Assembly: GCA_019915015.1 (NCBI GenBank)
Contig: JAHBBC010000004.1
Span: 1,054,001 to 1,118,000, forward strand
DNA from: Auriscalpium vulgare
Lineage: Eukaryota; Basidiomycota; Agaricomycetes; Russulales; Auriscalpiaceae
DNA length: 64,000 nucleotides
Reading direction: 5' to 3'
Both the position numbers and the translations under genes were made by a program. This document shows, in pieces, positions 44,326-55,879 of this stretch (the first letter of the stretch is position 1; every line of letters starts with the position of its first letter). The notes under the pieces were generated by a model. That model saw only the letters and a list, made by a program, of their open reading frames with translations, ran no database searches and was not told where the DNA came from.

Positions 44326-45238
44326 GCGCGGGACGATGCGCCAGCGATAAAACGCGTCCCCGTAAGCTTCGTAGTGACAAGAAATGCCGGAGCTACGCTC
44401 CGCCTGCGTGCATGCTAAGAGTGCCTGTCGCTATAAATATCTGTTGACCTACAGGCTGTGGACGCCGGCCTAAGTCGACTGTACATATACTGTACTCAAG
44501 ACGCCACTGAACCTGGATACAAAGCTCCCGTAGCCAGCTCTGTATGATGACCGTCAACGTGTTTTGCCATATATTCGTCTGCCGCCGTCCAACGTGCATC
44601 GGATTGGACTGTACAGTAGGGTGTGAATGTAGGTGCACAGGAGCTATGTATTTATGGATGGCTGGCACGAGAGGACCAGAACAAGCAGCGGCCAATGGCG
44701 CGACGACATGCCGCGGTGTACCACCGGCCAGCGGGCGTCTCTCAGGCGGCCGGCCATGATCAGTGAGCTCACGAAGCGACTGGCACACGGGAAGAGGGCC
44801 CAGGTCAGCCACGGAGACTAGGGCAGAGTCACTCAGAGGACGAAGTACTGTAATGTACGTCCCAGTCACGATGTCAAGCTCTGGCTGGCTGGGAAGATAT
44901 AGAATTTATGCAGAAAATATTCCAGTGTGCACGGGCAATTCAATGGACTGGCACGATGATCTCAGCACGGGGGCCCCAGAGTGCCGGGCGCCGCCCGGCA
45001 CGGAGGGGCCCTCTCTTTTATTCGGCCTGAAAGTGTCTACAGGTACGATAGTTACAGAACCCGTGCGAACGCATGCGAACGGGCATGAGCTATGAATTGC
45101 TGAAGTAGTTTTCACCGATGCATGTACATAATCCGTGCGGCGCACGGGCATCTGCTAGTAATCTTAAAGAAAGAGTAATAGCTTGAGACACCTTTTTGTG
45201 TGCATTCTCTGGATGTATCGGATGTATCGGCGAGTACT
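44326..45238. other. no supported gene
   Basis: Short frames only, with no repeats or motifs of note. Confidence 0.5.
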
Positions 45239-45701
45239 TCAGAAGCTCTTCATGATAACTGCATGCTTTCTGACGAAACGAGAGTATCTGGAAGGTATTG
45301 TCAAGTCATGGGACGCAATGCATTGGCAAGAAATACGAACACTGCCCAACCGCTCATGCCTTCTTGTCGCCTCTAAACGTCTCACCTTCTTTGAGCGAAC
45401 ATCGGCAGGGTTCTGCTGCTCCTTGTAGTGGCCCCTGAGCGTCTTCAGATGTACAATGAAGGCGGTCTTGATTACACTTGGGTCCTGGCAGGTATACCCT
45501 GCTGCGAGGAATTTGTCGACGAAGACAGAAGGCCGCATGTTCCATAGGGACTTTTGTGGGCCTGACATGTCAATACGAAAATTGTCTTGCGTAGGCCCGC
45601 CCAAGCCCGAATCCGAATCGTTGAACTTCTTGAGAGCCGTCTGGCCCGGCGGCGTTGGAAAAGGTGCACGAGGATCGTCGCGTCCGAGGAGTGAAAAGGT
45701 A
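45239..45701 (-). pseudogene. fragment of a repeated TE-associated protein
   Basis: The minus frame reads DDPRAPFPTPPGQTALKKFN, DNFRIDMSGPQKSLWNMRPS, VFVDKFLAAGYTCQDPSVIK, TAFIVHLKTLRGHYKEQQNP, then a basic stretch (RSKKVRRLEATRRHERLGSV) and a stop. The DNFRIDMSGP...WN...VFVDKFL order resembles a multi-copy Agaricomycete family of unknown role that I associate with transposon-rich regions. An upstream coding piece may lie at about 45770-45900. It is truncated at the C-terminus. Confidence 0.4.
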
Positions 45702-46046
45702 CAGTATTAGTCAACGATCTGTACACTGGCATGTTTGCAAAGGGCGCGGAGAACTCACGTGCAGTAATGAGTGATCGTAAGGCTTGGACTGAGGCGTCGG
45801 ATTTGTGGCGACGTAGCCGTGAAATTCCTCCTGCGTCCTGTCCGAGTAAATTCCAACTGGACGGGAGGAGGGACTTTGCTAGGATGCGCATCATCCCTGG
45901 TCTCGGTAGAGGCCAAGGCCTGCGCGGACCGTAGCGGCCCGTTTTTCGCACGACCTCTCCTGTCTCCCCGGACCCGCCGTCCTTTGACTCCGCTTCGTCC
46001 CTAGCTTTCCCATCTTCCTCTCTTTCTTCCATGCCCTGCTCTTTCC

Positions 46047-47568
46047 ATGTCTTTCCTCAAGCGTGTTGCTTCTCCTCTTGACGACCCCAGGCCCGTATGC
46101 CGTGCGCGGTCGTCGGATGCTGCGAATGGTGAGTGTTGTGTTTGCCCTTGTCACTATCTTCTTATGCATTTGATCAGTCTTTTCCTGCTCTTCCTCTGCC
46201 GCGGCCGCCTCCAGTGGTTTGCCCGATGCCTGTTTACTGCCTCGCCGTGCCGCAAGCCCCGCTGCTGATCTGGACTCCTCGGCCTTCGCTTCTTCCTCGC
46301 GTGTGCGGGTGGAGGACATGCCGGTCCCCGCCGTTTCTGCACAGGGTGTCCCATGGTCCGCTTCGGCTGCGCAATGTACGTCTTGTCGATTACACATAAC
46401 GGCGTGGATACTTATATGCTTTGCAGCGGATTTTGTGACATCCGAACTTCCGCGGCCGGCACGGGCTTCGCCTACGTTGCGTGAGCGGCAGGAGCCCTTT
46501 GTTTCGCATTCGATGGATCCTCACCATAGTTCCTCCACTCGCGAGGGTTACCGGCCTATCCAGCGGCTGTCGCGCGATCCTCTTTGTCTTCCGGATCCTG
46601 TATACGATCCCGCCGGTGCGTTTCCACTGTCGCCTTCTTTCTTCGTAAGCTGATGCCGTTCTTGCAGTCGGTCGTCTTGTGGTCATTGGGCATGATTTGG
46701 TCGAGGACTACGGACACGGACGTTTGGACACTTGGACGCTGTCGCTCGCGGGTCTTAATCAATGGTACATGTGTTTTCGTGTGTCGCCGCCTCTGTCACC
46801 GCCGTGCCTTCCATTGTACCGCGTGAACGGCGCCGGTATGTTGTCATTAACCCGTCCGCTATGCCTTTGCTGCTTAGCGGTTTTCTGTACTTCACTTTGG
46901 CTCATTTTAGGCTCCTTGCCCGTGTCCATGGTCTTGCTCCGGACCGCCGACAAGGTAAAGCAGACGTCCGGTCCATGTTGGAGAGTCATCGGTGTTCATC
47001 TCAGTGCAAGGAGCGGAATTTTGTGTTTTTCCAGCTGGTCAATGAACGTTGCCCTCCGGGTCGCGGTGCACGCGCCCCGCGTTCTCCTTCTCCAACTTCC
47101 GCTTTCCCATTCACTGAGCCGCGTGCTGAGCCCAGACCCTCGCTTTTAGTGCCGCAGACTGCTTCTAATCTCCCGCCGTTGGCCCAGGATGACGAGTTCC
47201 CATACATGTATGACGACGCGTTGTGGTATGGAATAATCCGCGAGTGGCAGGATCATTTCACCCTTTCTCGGAGGCGGTATGTGGTGTGCGCGCCTTGTGG
47301 CCAGAACAAATTTCCTTACGAGGTGACGGAGCAAGCATTTGATTCGCTAGAGTTCTCTTTGCTCACAGACCACGACATTCCTGCAGAATTGACACCTCGT
47401 TCGTATGATTTCGAGCTTTACCGCCGCGCGCTGTTGCATGCTCGGGGTCTCTCTGAGCCGTTTGCTCGGGGTCTTTGCGATAGTTGTGCATCTGCGCTGC
47501 GTGGTGGTCGGAAGCCAGTCGACGCCATTTCCAATAAACAGTACTACGCCTTCGAATGCTCTTCATAA
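46047..47568 (+). CDS. Helitron-associated-type protein, truncated
   Basis: Six-exon model: 46047-46128, 46178-46375, 46427-46615, 46668-46835, 46911-46954 and 47005-47568. All introns are GT-AG with matching phases (414 residues). The early part is Ser/Ala/Pro-rich, then GRLVVIGHDLVEDYGHGRLD and TWTLSLAGLNQWYMCFRVSP. The C-terminal part has VVCAPCGQNKFPYEV, LCDSCASALRGGRKPVDAIS and NKQYYAFE. The paired CX2C with a following P-x-A-x-x-N sentence resembles the zinc-binding N-terminal region found upstream of the helicase in fungal Helitron ORFs (DUF6570-like). The ORF stops right after YYAFECSS, before any Rep or helicase domain, so the element is truncated. Confidence 0.5.
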
Positions 47569-47751
47569 CAAGGCATTTTGTATGAAAGCAGAGACCACGT
47601 TGCCATCCATAGCTGTTCGAGGACATGTTATCACTAGCCTTCCTTAGTCCTTGGCAGCCAATGGGAGTCAGAAGGCGCCAATTTTCAACGAAGCGACCTG
47701 CCGGCTCGGCGAGGACGAATGGGCTCGGGTGTTCGCGATCGGCGGGATCTG

Positions 47752-48608
47752 TCAACGGATGGAGGTGGCAAATCCATCCATTCGCGCTCCTTGTTGCATA
47801 ATCAACTCCGTCAAGGCAGTTTGCGCTGCGGGCGGTCACGGTAAGAGCGATGTGAGCTAGGGCGAAGAGTTGCTTACGCGGAGCGATGTATGAATGGCGG
47901 GGCAGCACTTCGAACGGCTGCGTCTGCGTCTGTGCAAGGAAGCCGCTGCTCTCCCCGACGCGTATTACGCCAACATCGCTTCTGCAACGCACAACATGTC
48001 AGCTCATGACGCGGCGCGTATGTAGGTGCGGGGGTGACGTGCATCGAGAGGCATATGAGCGCCGCGCGCAGCGAGTAACGGCCGATGGCGTAAACGCTGA
48101 CGTCGGGGAAGAGGAAGTACATGCCCGGGCCACCCTGCGTGTTCAAATTGTGCAGAGAATGTGGCGAGGATACGATGTTCCCGTAGAGTAGCCGGTGGGG
48201 CGGGAAATGGCTGCTCGCGTGCGACGCACAGTCAAGTACGAGCCCGCCGGGCGTTAGCAGAGAAAGGTGGCAGATCAGGAACGGGAGCTCCGGGTCGCTA
48301 TGCGCGGGGCCCTTTAAGGGGTTGATCAGATGGGGCGGGGCAGCGTGAGATAATGCGGCCTACCTCTCCATCACGACATCGCCGCGCGCGTCCCGCACGA
48401 CGAGCTGCACGACGAGCTGCGGCGCCAGCCGCAGCCGCGACAGCGGCTGCTCGCCGAATTCGGCGGAGACCTCGGGCTGCTGCACAATGTGGAGCGAGTA
48501 GGTTCTGCAAGTGGAAAGAGGCTCATGCGTTGCGGAGCTTGCGGCATCATAGTATGCGCGGGCCAAGAGCGACTGCGGCGTGATACGCGGAAACCCCAAT
48601 GCATCCAT
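47752..48608 (-). CDS. compact velvet-domain regulator
   Basis: Four minus-strand exons: 48608-48364, 48297-48043, 47981-47878 and 47825-47752, total 225 residues with consistent phases. Velvet signatures in order are RTYSLHIVQQPEVSAEFGEQ, QLVVQLVVRD, LPFLICHLSLLTPGG, LLYGNIVSSPHSLHNLN, MYFLFPDVSVYAIGRYSLRA, GESSGFLAQTQTQPFEVLPR and the terminal ALTELIMQQGARM. Velvet proteins (VeA, VelB, VosA) bind DNA as dimers and couple development to secondary metabolism. This one is nearly domain-only. Intron 2 works in phase only with a GC donor (AT|GCACGT), while the nearest GT gives the wrong frame; the others are GT-AG. Which velvet subclass it belongs to cannot be told by eye. Confidence 0.75.
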
Positions 48609-49514
48609 AGTGATCCTGAGAGTGTGTCTGAAGTGGAATCGTGCGAGCACGAGTGATGGTGCGCAGGATATCAGAAGAAAACATTTAGAACAATCGCACA
48701 TAAGTACGCGAAGGTCGATGGACACCATGGAATGGCCCGCGGACAACAACGATCTCCTGGAACCAGCTTGATCGGAAAGCCAAACCCCACGGTGTCGGCC
48801 GCCGGGCCAGGAACAGATCTGAGATAATGACAACGGGGTTCCTTTGCGTGACCTTGATAGCGTCGGATCATTGCCAACTCTACCATGAACTTCAATGGCT
48901 TGCTCCCACGGAGGGGTTCCGGGAACGAAATCTTCGTGAGGCCAAGATGTTTGGGCCTTCGCTGTCATAAAATGAGATCTCATTTCTTACGGCGTTCCCG
49001 TGCCTGACCTTGCCATTGGGTGTCAGCGCATCATGATCCGACGATATGCAGCACACACGCTGAGGGGACAGTCTTGTCCTTGAAGAACTTCGTCAGGAGG
49101 TTTGAGGCGAGCTTTTTGAGCGCTTAATGTGGCGCTCAATCAACCGTAACAATGCGTCCTTTCGCTGCCAACATGCAGGCAATTCATGCCAAGAGCATGT
49201 TGCGGAGAGTAGCGACAACAGGAAATACGCACGAGGGCGGTGCCGGGAGCGGTCCGTTCAGCGCGTCGGATGAAGTCTCTCGCCTCTCGCTCCTCCTGTC
49301 CAGGGCCTGTAGCACTCATGTTGGGCTCAGTCGAGGCAGCAGTTGTCGCCAGGCCGCGCAAGAGACAACAAACAAACGGGGAGAAAGGGCGAGCCTTGAC
49401 AATGAGATACCGCAACCCTCAGAGAACGTGACATAAACGCGCTGATGCTACACTGCAGATGATATGCATATCGACTCCGAGACATTCAAATCCAGAACTG
49501 TACAGTGAACATAT
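48609..49514. other. no supported gene
   Basis: Lies between two genes on the minus strand: the 5' side of the velvet gene and the 3' side of the double-Zn2Cys6 gene. Only short frames without motifs. Confidence 0.5.
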
Positions 49515-50974
49515 CTAAATACGCCAACGACACTTCCCCCCTGCCGCAACGACGACAGGCCCGGGCGCGTCCAAGCGCAGGCCGCGCCGCGACTCCTCTG
49601 GATCCTCGCATACCAAACCACGCCGTGCACACTGCCTGCCAGATAACACGTCATGAAGTCAGCAAAACAAAGCCAGTGGTAATGACGAGCTCACCCGCAC
49701 GTTTTTTCATAGACTTGGGTTAGGTTTGAAGGGCCGCAGGCGATCTTCCTGGCCCTGCAGAACAAGCAGGCCATACTCTGAATGACCCTGTGGCGCCCGT
49801 CCTTTCCGTCGTCTTCTGCTGCGGCAGGCGGCGGCAGGAGAAAGGTGTTCGCGGTGGGAGGAATGACGGGAGCAGGGTATGTGGTGTCCGTGGCGTGAGG
49901 AATGACGGGAGTAGGGTCTTGTCCCGGCGCCGGTGCGGCAGGTTCGAATTGCAGACTCGAGGGGGGATACTTGCATCGCAAACCACGCCGCGAGGGGAGA
50001 TACTCGCATAGCAAACCACGCCGTGCACACTGCCTGCCAGATAACACGTCATGAAGTCAGAAAAACAAAGCCAGTGGTAATGACGAACTCACCGGCATGT
50101 TTTTTCAAAGGTTTGGGTTAGTTTTGAAGGTCGGCAGGCGATCTTCCTGGCCCTGCAAAACAAGCAGGCCATACTCTGGATGACCCTGCGGCGCAGCTTC
50201 CCGTCCTTCCCGTCGTCTTTTGCTGCGGCAAGCGGCGGCAGGCGAATGGTGTTCGCAGTGGGAGGAATGACGGGAGCAGGGTGTGTGGTTTCCGTGGCGT
50301 GAGGTATGACGGGAGCAGGGTCTTGTCCAGGCGCCGGTGCGGCAGGTTCGAATTGCAGACTCGAGGGCAGATGTCGGTACCCATTGTCTCCGGTGTTGCT
50401 CGACAGGGGGGATATGCAGACGCCGTCGAAGTGAGTGGGAGGGGTCTGAGGAAGTATGGGATGGGGCTGCGAGTAGCAGGCGTGCTCGACGAGCTGGAGT
50501 TGCTGGTTAAGTTCCATTGGGGATACGACAAATGCGCCGGGTGGCTCAGCGTTAGTTAAAAACTCAGGGAAGTAGCCCCACTGCTATAGATGCATTAGTC
50601 GGCATCTTAGCTTGAGCATGCGTGGGAGGAGTGAGTCGCCATACCTCCCGCTCGGGGCTCATGTCGTACGGAATATTGCCGTAGTAAATATTTGAGTTCT
50701 CTATGGCGTCGGCGGGCCCAGTGATTTCTAGGGGAACGTAGGCATCGGGGAGGCTCATGTCGTACGGAATATTGCCGTAGTAAATATTTGAGTTCTCTAT
50801 GGCGTCGGCGGGCCCAGTGATTTCCAGGGGAACGTAGGCATCGGGGAGGCGGGTGAGCTCAGGTGAGCGGTAGACGTCGGCGGGGCCGGTGGGCTCGGCT
50901 CGAGGGTACTCAAGGTGGTAGTGGCCGGCATTGGTGGGGATGGTGCACTCGAGCGGGCGGTGGGCGGCGTACAT
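49515..50974 (-). CDS. transcription factor with two tandem Zn2Cys6 clusters
   Basis: Four exons on the minus strand: 50974-50645, 50580-50093, 50033-49695 and 49635-49515. Phases match throughout, giving 425 residues. Exon 1 contains an exact-looking 32-residue tandem repeat (LPDAYVPLEITGPADAIENS...). Cluster 1: Cys 249, 252, 259, 272, 275, 282 (MACLFCRARKIAC, then EKTC|RQCARRGLLC across intron 2). Cluster 2: Cys 362, 365, 372, 385, 388, 395 (same motif, across intron 3). Both are CX2CX6CX12CX2CX6C. The two copies, with their introns and the preceding Pro-rich stretch (FEPAAPAPGQDP), are a tandem DNA duplication of about 400 bp. The C-terminal tail is short. Expected nuclear DNA-binding protein. 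Start chosen at the first ATG of the open exon. Confidence 0.7.
49606..50380 (-). repeat. tandem duplication of about 400 bp within the Zn2Cys6 gene
   Basis: Plus-strand sequence from about 49616 (ACCACGCCGTGCACACTGCC) recurs from about 50014. The markers TTCGAATTGCAGACTCGAGG recur 404 bp apart (49943 and 50347). The copies differ by scattered substitutions and small indels, all preserving frame. Confidence 0.9.
50656..50847 (-). repeat. 96-bp tandem duplication in exon 1 of the Zn2Cys6 gene
   Basis: Two 96-bp units (CTCATGTCGTACGGAATATT onward) sit head to tail with one visible difference (TTTCTAGG versus TTTCCAGG). They add 32 residues in frame. Confidence 0.9.
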
Positions 50975-53895
50975 GGCAGGAAAAGCGGGCACAGGACTCC
51001 CTGCGCAGGCATGGGGGCCATAATATATGTGGAGCTTTTGTATTGAACGCCGGTTAGTAGGGGAGCCTTCAGTTGGGTTCGGCGGTCCTGCAGCGACAGC
51101 TCAGCTCCTCAGCATCTGACATGGCGCGCGGTAGCGCGCCATACAATTGCAGCATGTTTAATACCGCCGAGATCCAGAGCATCGCGTACTAGTATTGCGT
51201 AACCGCAGCGTCAAATATGGCCACGGCGCACAGCCTCCCGCGCTCACGAGTTGCGTCGTCTCGTCTCGGCGCGGGCGCGATCCACGGCTGCTCGGTCTCG
51301 TTCAGCACATTGGACTGCCGTGACATCAAGTGAGCTGCAAGTTGTTTTCCCGTTTGGTGCCTCCAGCGATCACTGATCGCTGGCACACAGGCTGTGCAAC
51401 GCCGTCAAGAAAGGTCAAGAAGGGCAGGAGCTTACCTCAATAGGTCCGCTCTTGTTCAGCGAGCGTACCCCGAATTAGTGAGCACTCCCGTTACTGCAGT
51501 TGGGCTGCCCGACGTCAAGGGTAGCTTCTTAGAACAAACAGAGCGTTCGTTGCTTTCATCTGACACAGTGCGTCATATCTTTTTTCTTTCTCGTCGCATG
51601 CATTGCTTCAAATTGGCGCACCGTTTATGGAGCGGATCACACGCTGCGTCGACTATGCAGCAGCATCTCGAGAGATGCATCGATTTATGGCACCTTCTGC
51701 CGACATTTTATCTAGGTTCGAGGTCCACATGGCTGCCAGCGCCCTGCTATTTGCATACGCGTCAGAAGGCCGCCCCAGGTGCGGCGGCCAGGTGGATGTG
51801 GCGACCGAGAGCCGACGCTGCGGAGCCCCGTCACTCCGCAAATGGATGAGCAAGTTGCCGTCGCAATTTATGCGCACTGCACTGAGCGCCGAGCTCGACG
51901 CTCGAGCCCTGAAGTGCAGCGCTGGCGACTACTGAGCACCCCGCGGCAAGTCGAATACTCTGCTGACAGCCATAGTGCAAGGCCAATTCATGGTGAAATG
52001 GAAGTCATCCTTTTCAATTGATACACCCAACCAAGTATTATTGTTGACGGCCAGCTGGTCTGCCGGGATTATATTCCGAGCTAGTCTCCGTTGCCGACCA
52101 CGCGCGGAAGACAGTCGTTCCGCCACTAAAAGCCTCCCCAGCACCCCGGGGTAATCAACTGGATTGGGCCTATTTGGCGCTGCTGATTTCACCAGTGATT
52201 CTCGAACTTGGGGAATTTGGCGAAGAGGCACGAGTAGTATCAGCCCCTTCCAGGCAGAAGGGACGACAATCGTGAGGCGGCCCGGTACGCATGCACTGCG
52301 GTCACATTCACGTACATTTCCTCTCACAGCATCCACCCTCTACGACTTCCGTGGACGCCACTCCTTACGCAGGCACCAACTGCGCGCCAAGCCCGTCGAA
52401 GTTGTCTCCAACCCTTTGAAAGCCACAGGAATCTGCTCGCGGAAAGCGAGCTCTTCGCCGTGGACGCAGTTTGAGCGGTGGCTAGGCATGGAGGCAGGCG
52501 CGGGGGAGCAGGCGCGTGTTTTCACCGCGCGCAACTACTTGAAGCTTTGTCTAGTGCCGGAGGGGCAGGGGCACCGTTGTTCACTGGTCCTAAGAGTACT
52601 TCCCGACGGCGCGCGGCCAGCGGCGGCAAACGATTATCATCCTCGAGCTCCGCCGCGTCCCTTCCTAGTGCGACCGATATGGGCGCTTCTTCCTCGACTT
52701 GCACACCATGTGTCTCTAATTTGCCGCATTTAATCCTCCCACAATGGCAGCCGAGTAGTCACCACTGTTGCGAGACCTCAGCTCGACACTTGCACAGGAC
52801 GGCAAACTTGAGATTGACAGGTACGAACGTGCGCCACAGCATCGTGCCAGTGCGTCCATCGCAGCTGCGTCGACGTGCGGTGGACTGACCGGCGCTCAAT
52901 ACTGGAGCTTATTACGCTCGCGCTCGAAACAGTGATTTAAATTTCGCTCTAATAATTGTCTGCGTGGTAAAAAGACAAAGTGCTCGGTCGTTAGGCACTA
53001 AAGGTGGGCTCGACAAGCGGACGATGAAGTCCGCACCGTGAGCCCGCGGGATTCGGCAAAAAAAGTGACTGACACATAGAAGATCAGTTTACCCGCCGAG
53101 CAAGGAGATTTGGTATCGCGTTGTTGTCCTACCCGTCCGGTCCTCTCCAGGGATAAGATAGAAGCCATTTGTTGCGGTGCCTGTGCTCGCATCGACGAAC
53201 TCTCCGACGCTGCCTGCGGGGTGGTCCGCGGATAGGGTGAAACTAAGATCACCGTCATGCGAGAAAACGATACAGGAATCGATGAGCGATGCACTGGCGA
53301 GGGACGTCGGCACGGACTCAGATCCAAGTCAGATGACGGACGCTAGCGGAAGAAGAGGAGTACTCAGATATTGCTCGCTAATCACTAAGTATTCCTATTG
53401 TCCTAGCAGATTTTTGCACAGCGACGGCGGTGCTTAACATGGGCTTCCACCGCGCCTTCTTCTTCCTGCGCTCAGGCTCCGCGTTCCCCCCGGAATTGTT
53501 GCCCGCATCTTCTGTTATGGAGGCCACCACTCGGCGAACAGCTACTGTGGTACTTATGCATATCGTCGAACTTGTACGCTTAATACTGCCGTTCTGCAGC
53601 CAACAACGATTGTTCCACAGAAATCATGCTGATGTGTACATATGTGGCCAGGGGGAATCATCGCTTATGTGTTCACGATGTCACGGTGAGAGCTGGTTAT
53701 TTACGATTCATATAATTTGTGTTCTATCCCTTATACTAATACGTATGATGCGCTCGCCCGACACGCGGTACGAAATTCAAAGGCATGCGCTTCGTAGTAT
53801 GCTTGCCCGCGCGCCGGCGATCGGCGTCCGCATTGCGGCCTGGCTCGTACTGCGCGGCCGTCAGCGCGTGAATGTGGCGGAGAACGCGGAGCTGC
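50975..53895. other. no supported gene
   Basis: Several open frames exist (51603-51935 +, 52164-52733 +, 53430-53915 +), but none shows known motifs or convincing splice structure. A ~75-bp segment (52075-52125, TAGTCTCCGTTGCCGACCAC) recurs in diverged form at 53914-53958. A perfect palindrome with 10-bp arms lies at 51363-51383. Confidence 0.4.
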
Positions 53896-54438
53896 TCACC
53901 GGGGGTGGGGGTTAGTCTCCGTTGTTGACCTTGCGCGGAAGACAATCGTTCCGCCGCGGGGTGCCGATGGACTGGCGGGGCGCACCCGCCTTGCTGCTGC
54001 TCCCCCATGGGCCTTGCACGTGCACGGGTGCGGGGTGGCCGGGGGGAAGTCCGACTCGGCGCGTACGCGGATGATTTCGTCGCCCGGCTTTGCGAAGAAT
54101 TGGTGCTCCTGGCGGTGGAAGAAGGAGCTCGTTGACCCGCTGACATAGTGGTTATTCGGCGGATGCGGAGATATCATCATGAGCTCCTGGCCCATCAGCG
54201 GCGGCGGGTAGATACTAGGAGGTGGCTCGGGAAGTGCGGGCGGCGGAGCTCTGTGTGTGTATGGGGGTCGGTGGGCGGGCGGAGGCTCACTTCTGTAAGT
54301 GTAAGTCGGAGCGGCACACGTACAATTCGCCCAGCTCGAGATATGCCTGCGCTTGCGGCTGCCGGGGTGGCTTGGTGCGCGGATCGTGTGCTCCTGATGT
54401 AGCGGACGCGCGACCTTGATGCAGGGCACGGGCATCAT
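53896..54438 (-). other. possible proline-rich coding exon
   Basis: A minus-strand frame of 180 codons reads YRSEPPPAHRPPYTHRAPPP, ISPHPPNNHYVSGSTSSFFH, and FFAKPGDEIIRVRAESDFPP. The composition resembles the activation tail of a fungal regulator. Another minus frame just upstream (54442-54580) contains DDLLQLVHELTKIFAAPSH. A gene may be present but I cannot assemble it. Confidence 0.3.
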
Positions 54439-55879
54439 GCATCATGACGATGCTCTAGTACTCAGTGTTGAAGCAGGAGGCCGCACCTCCTCCGCCCCGA
54501 GAAGCGGCGGCGGCGGCATGACTCGGAGCTGCGAAGATCTTGGTAAGTTCATGCACAAGTTGTAGCAAGTCATCGGAGGACGTACCAGAATCCAACTCGG
54601 AGAGCCAGTGCTGACGTGGCGCCCTGGGATAGCCTTGTCCAGACTCAAAAGGTTGCTAAATTGCGACAGAGACAAAGCAGCACCATACGAATGCCAGGGC
54701 CAGGCAGGGTCACTGGTAGTCTCCGTAGCTTGACCTTATGGTATCAGAAGATAGTCGTTCTGAATATAGGTCACTGGTGTAGCTTTGTTCAAAGTTGGCG
54801 CACTGGGACGGCACAGCCAATTTCGCAGGACGCAGCCGCACTGTGATAAGATATGTAGCTGATAAGATGACACCGCCGGTGTCCCGTCCTCTCGCCATCG
54901 CACGCTTTCTGGCCCTTAGACTTGACTCTCTGACCATCGCGATGAATACAATCCGGTACCAGGTTCCAGGGTTTCACAGGTACTGGGTCATGCGGCTGGT
55001 TGGATTTTGCCGCGGGCGTTGTGCAGAGGACGCAGGTTGTCGCGTTCACACGCTCCCGCTTTTATAGCGTCGCGCTTCCTCTGCCCACCTCTGCCCACCT
55101 CGCGTCGCGTTCCTCACGCCTCTGCGCGCGCGTCGCATCTCATCGCGTCCCTCTGCTCTGTGCACGGTGCAACACACGCAGCACACCCGTTGTCTGATGT
55201 CTCCTAGCTCGACCCGCGGGAAGGCTGCCTATATCCATAATCCCGGCTTCCTTTGCCCGCCACCTCTCTGCTTCTTACCACCATCTACTTCCTCCCAGCA
55301 CTATGCTCCACCCCCTTCTCCATCCCCTTCTCCTGCATCCTCCCATTCTCTCTGCACCGCCCTCCCATCGCGCCATTCCTTGAGCCTTGTGTCGGTCTCG
55401 CTCCAAACTCGTCGCAGGCCCTCGGTACACAACCCGCTACCTCTAAATGTGAGCTTCTAGCTCACTTTTTGCGCATATACTGACCATTCCGTCGCTATCC
55501 GGCCATACTGGCCCTTGCCTCTGTGTGCACGAGGGAAGTGAGATAAGAACAACGCGACTGTGCAACATGTGACGCACTGTCACACGGCTTCCTTCGTCTC
55601 TACTCGATGGCTTTTTGGCCCACCGTCTGTTGTTGCCCTCATACCGTCCATTTGCATGCTCACTAAGACTCCAGGACTCCCTCAAAGATGTGGCCGTCAT
55701 CATGTCAGGCTACGGCGCGGTCGAGGTGACTTCCAGGCCAAATGACGGCGGTGTAGGCACGGTGCGTATGCGGTGCTCTCGATCTCGCTCTCTTCTGACC
55801 TCGGTCGTATCTTACCAGCACATGCAAGTTACATCGCCAAAGTATCAAGGCGGCACCGCCGGCGCCAGCGCCGCCTCGT
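54439..55879. other. no complete gene
   Basis: Contains the 54.71-54.78 kb repeat shared with 16.8 kb and a CT-rich region (55040-55400). Short frames have no motifs. Confidence 0.4.
54714..54780 (+). repeat. repeat shared with 16814-16885
   Basis: GTCTCCGTAGCTTGACCTTA followed by TAGTCGTTCTGAATATA matches GTCTTCGTAGCTTGACCTTA and TAGTCGCTCTGAATATA at 16.8 kb. Both copies are on the plus strand. Confidence 0.65.

Noticed and set aside
46429..46653. Continuation of exon 3 of the Helitron-type gene through GAFPLSPSFFVS
   Set aside because: A GTGCGT donor at 46616 and CTTGCAG acceptor at 46667 restore a long conserved frame downstream; the read-through ends after a dozen residues.
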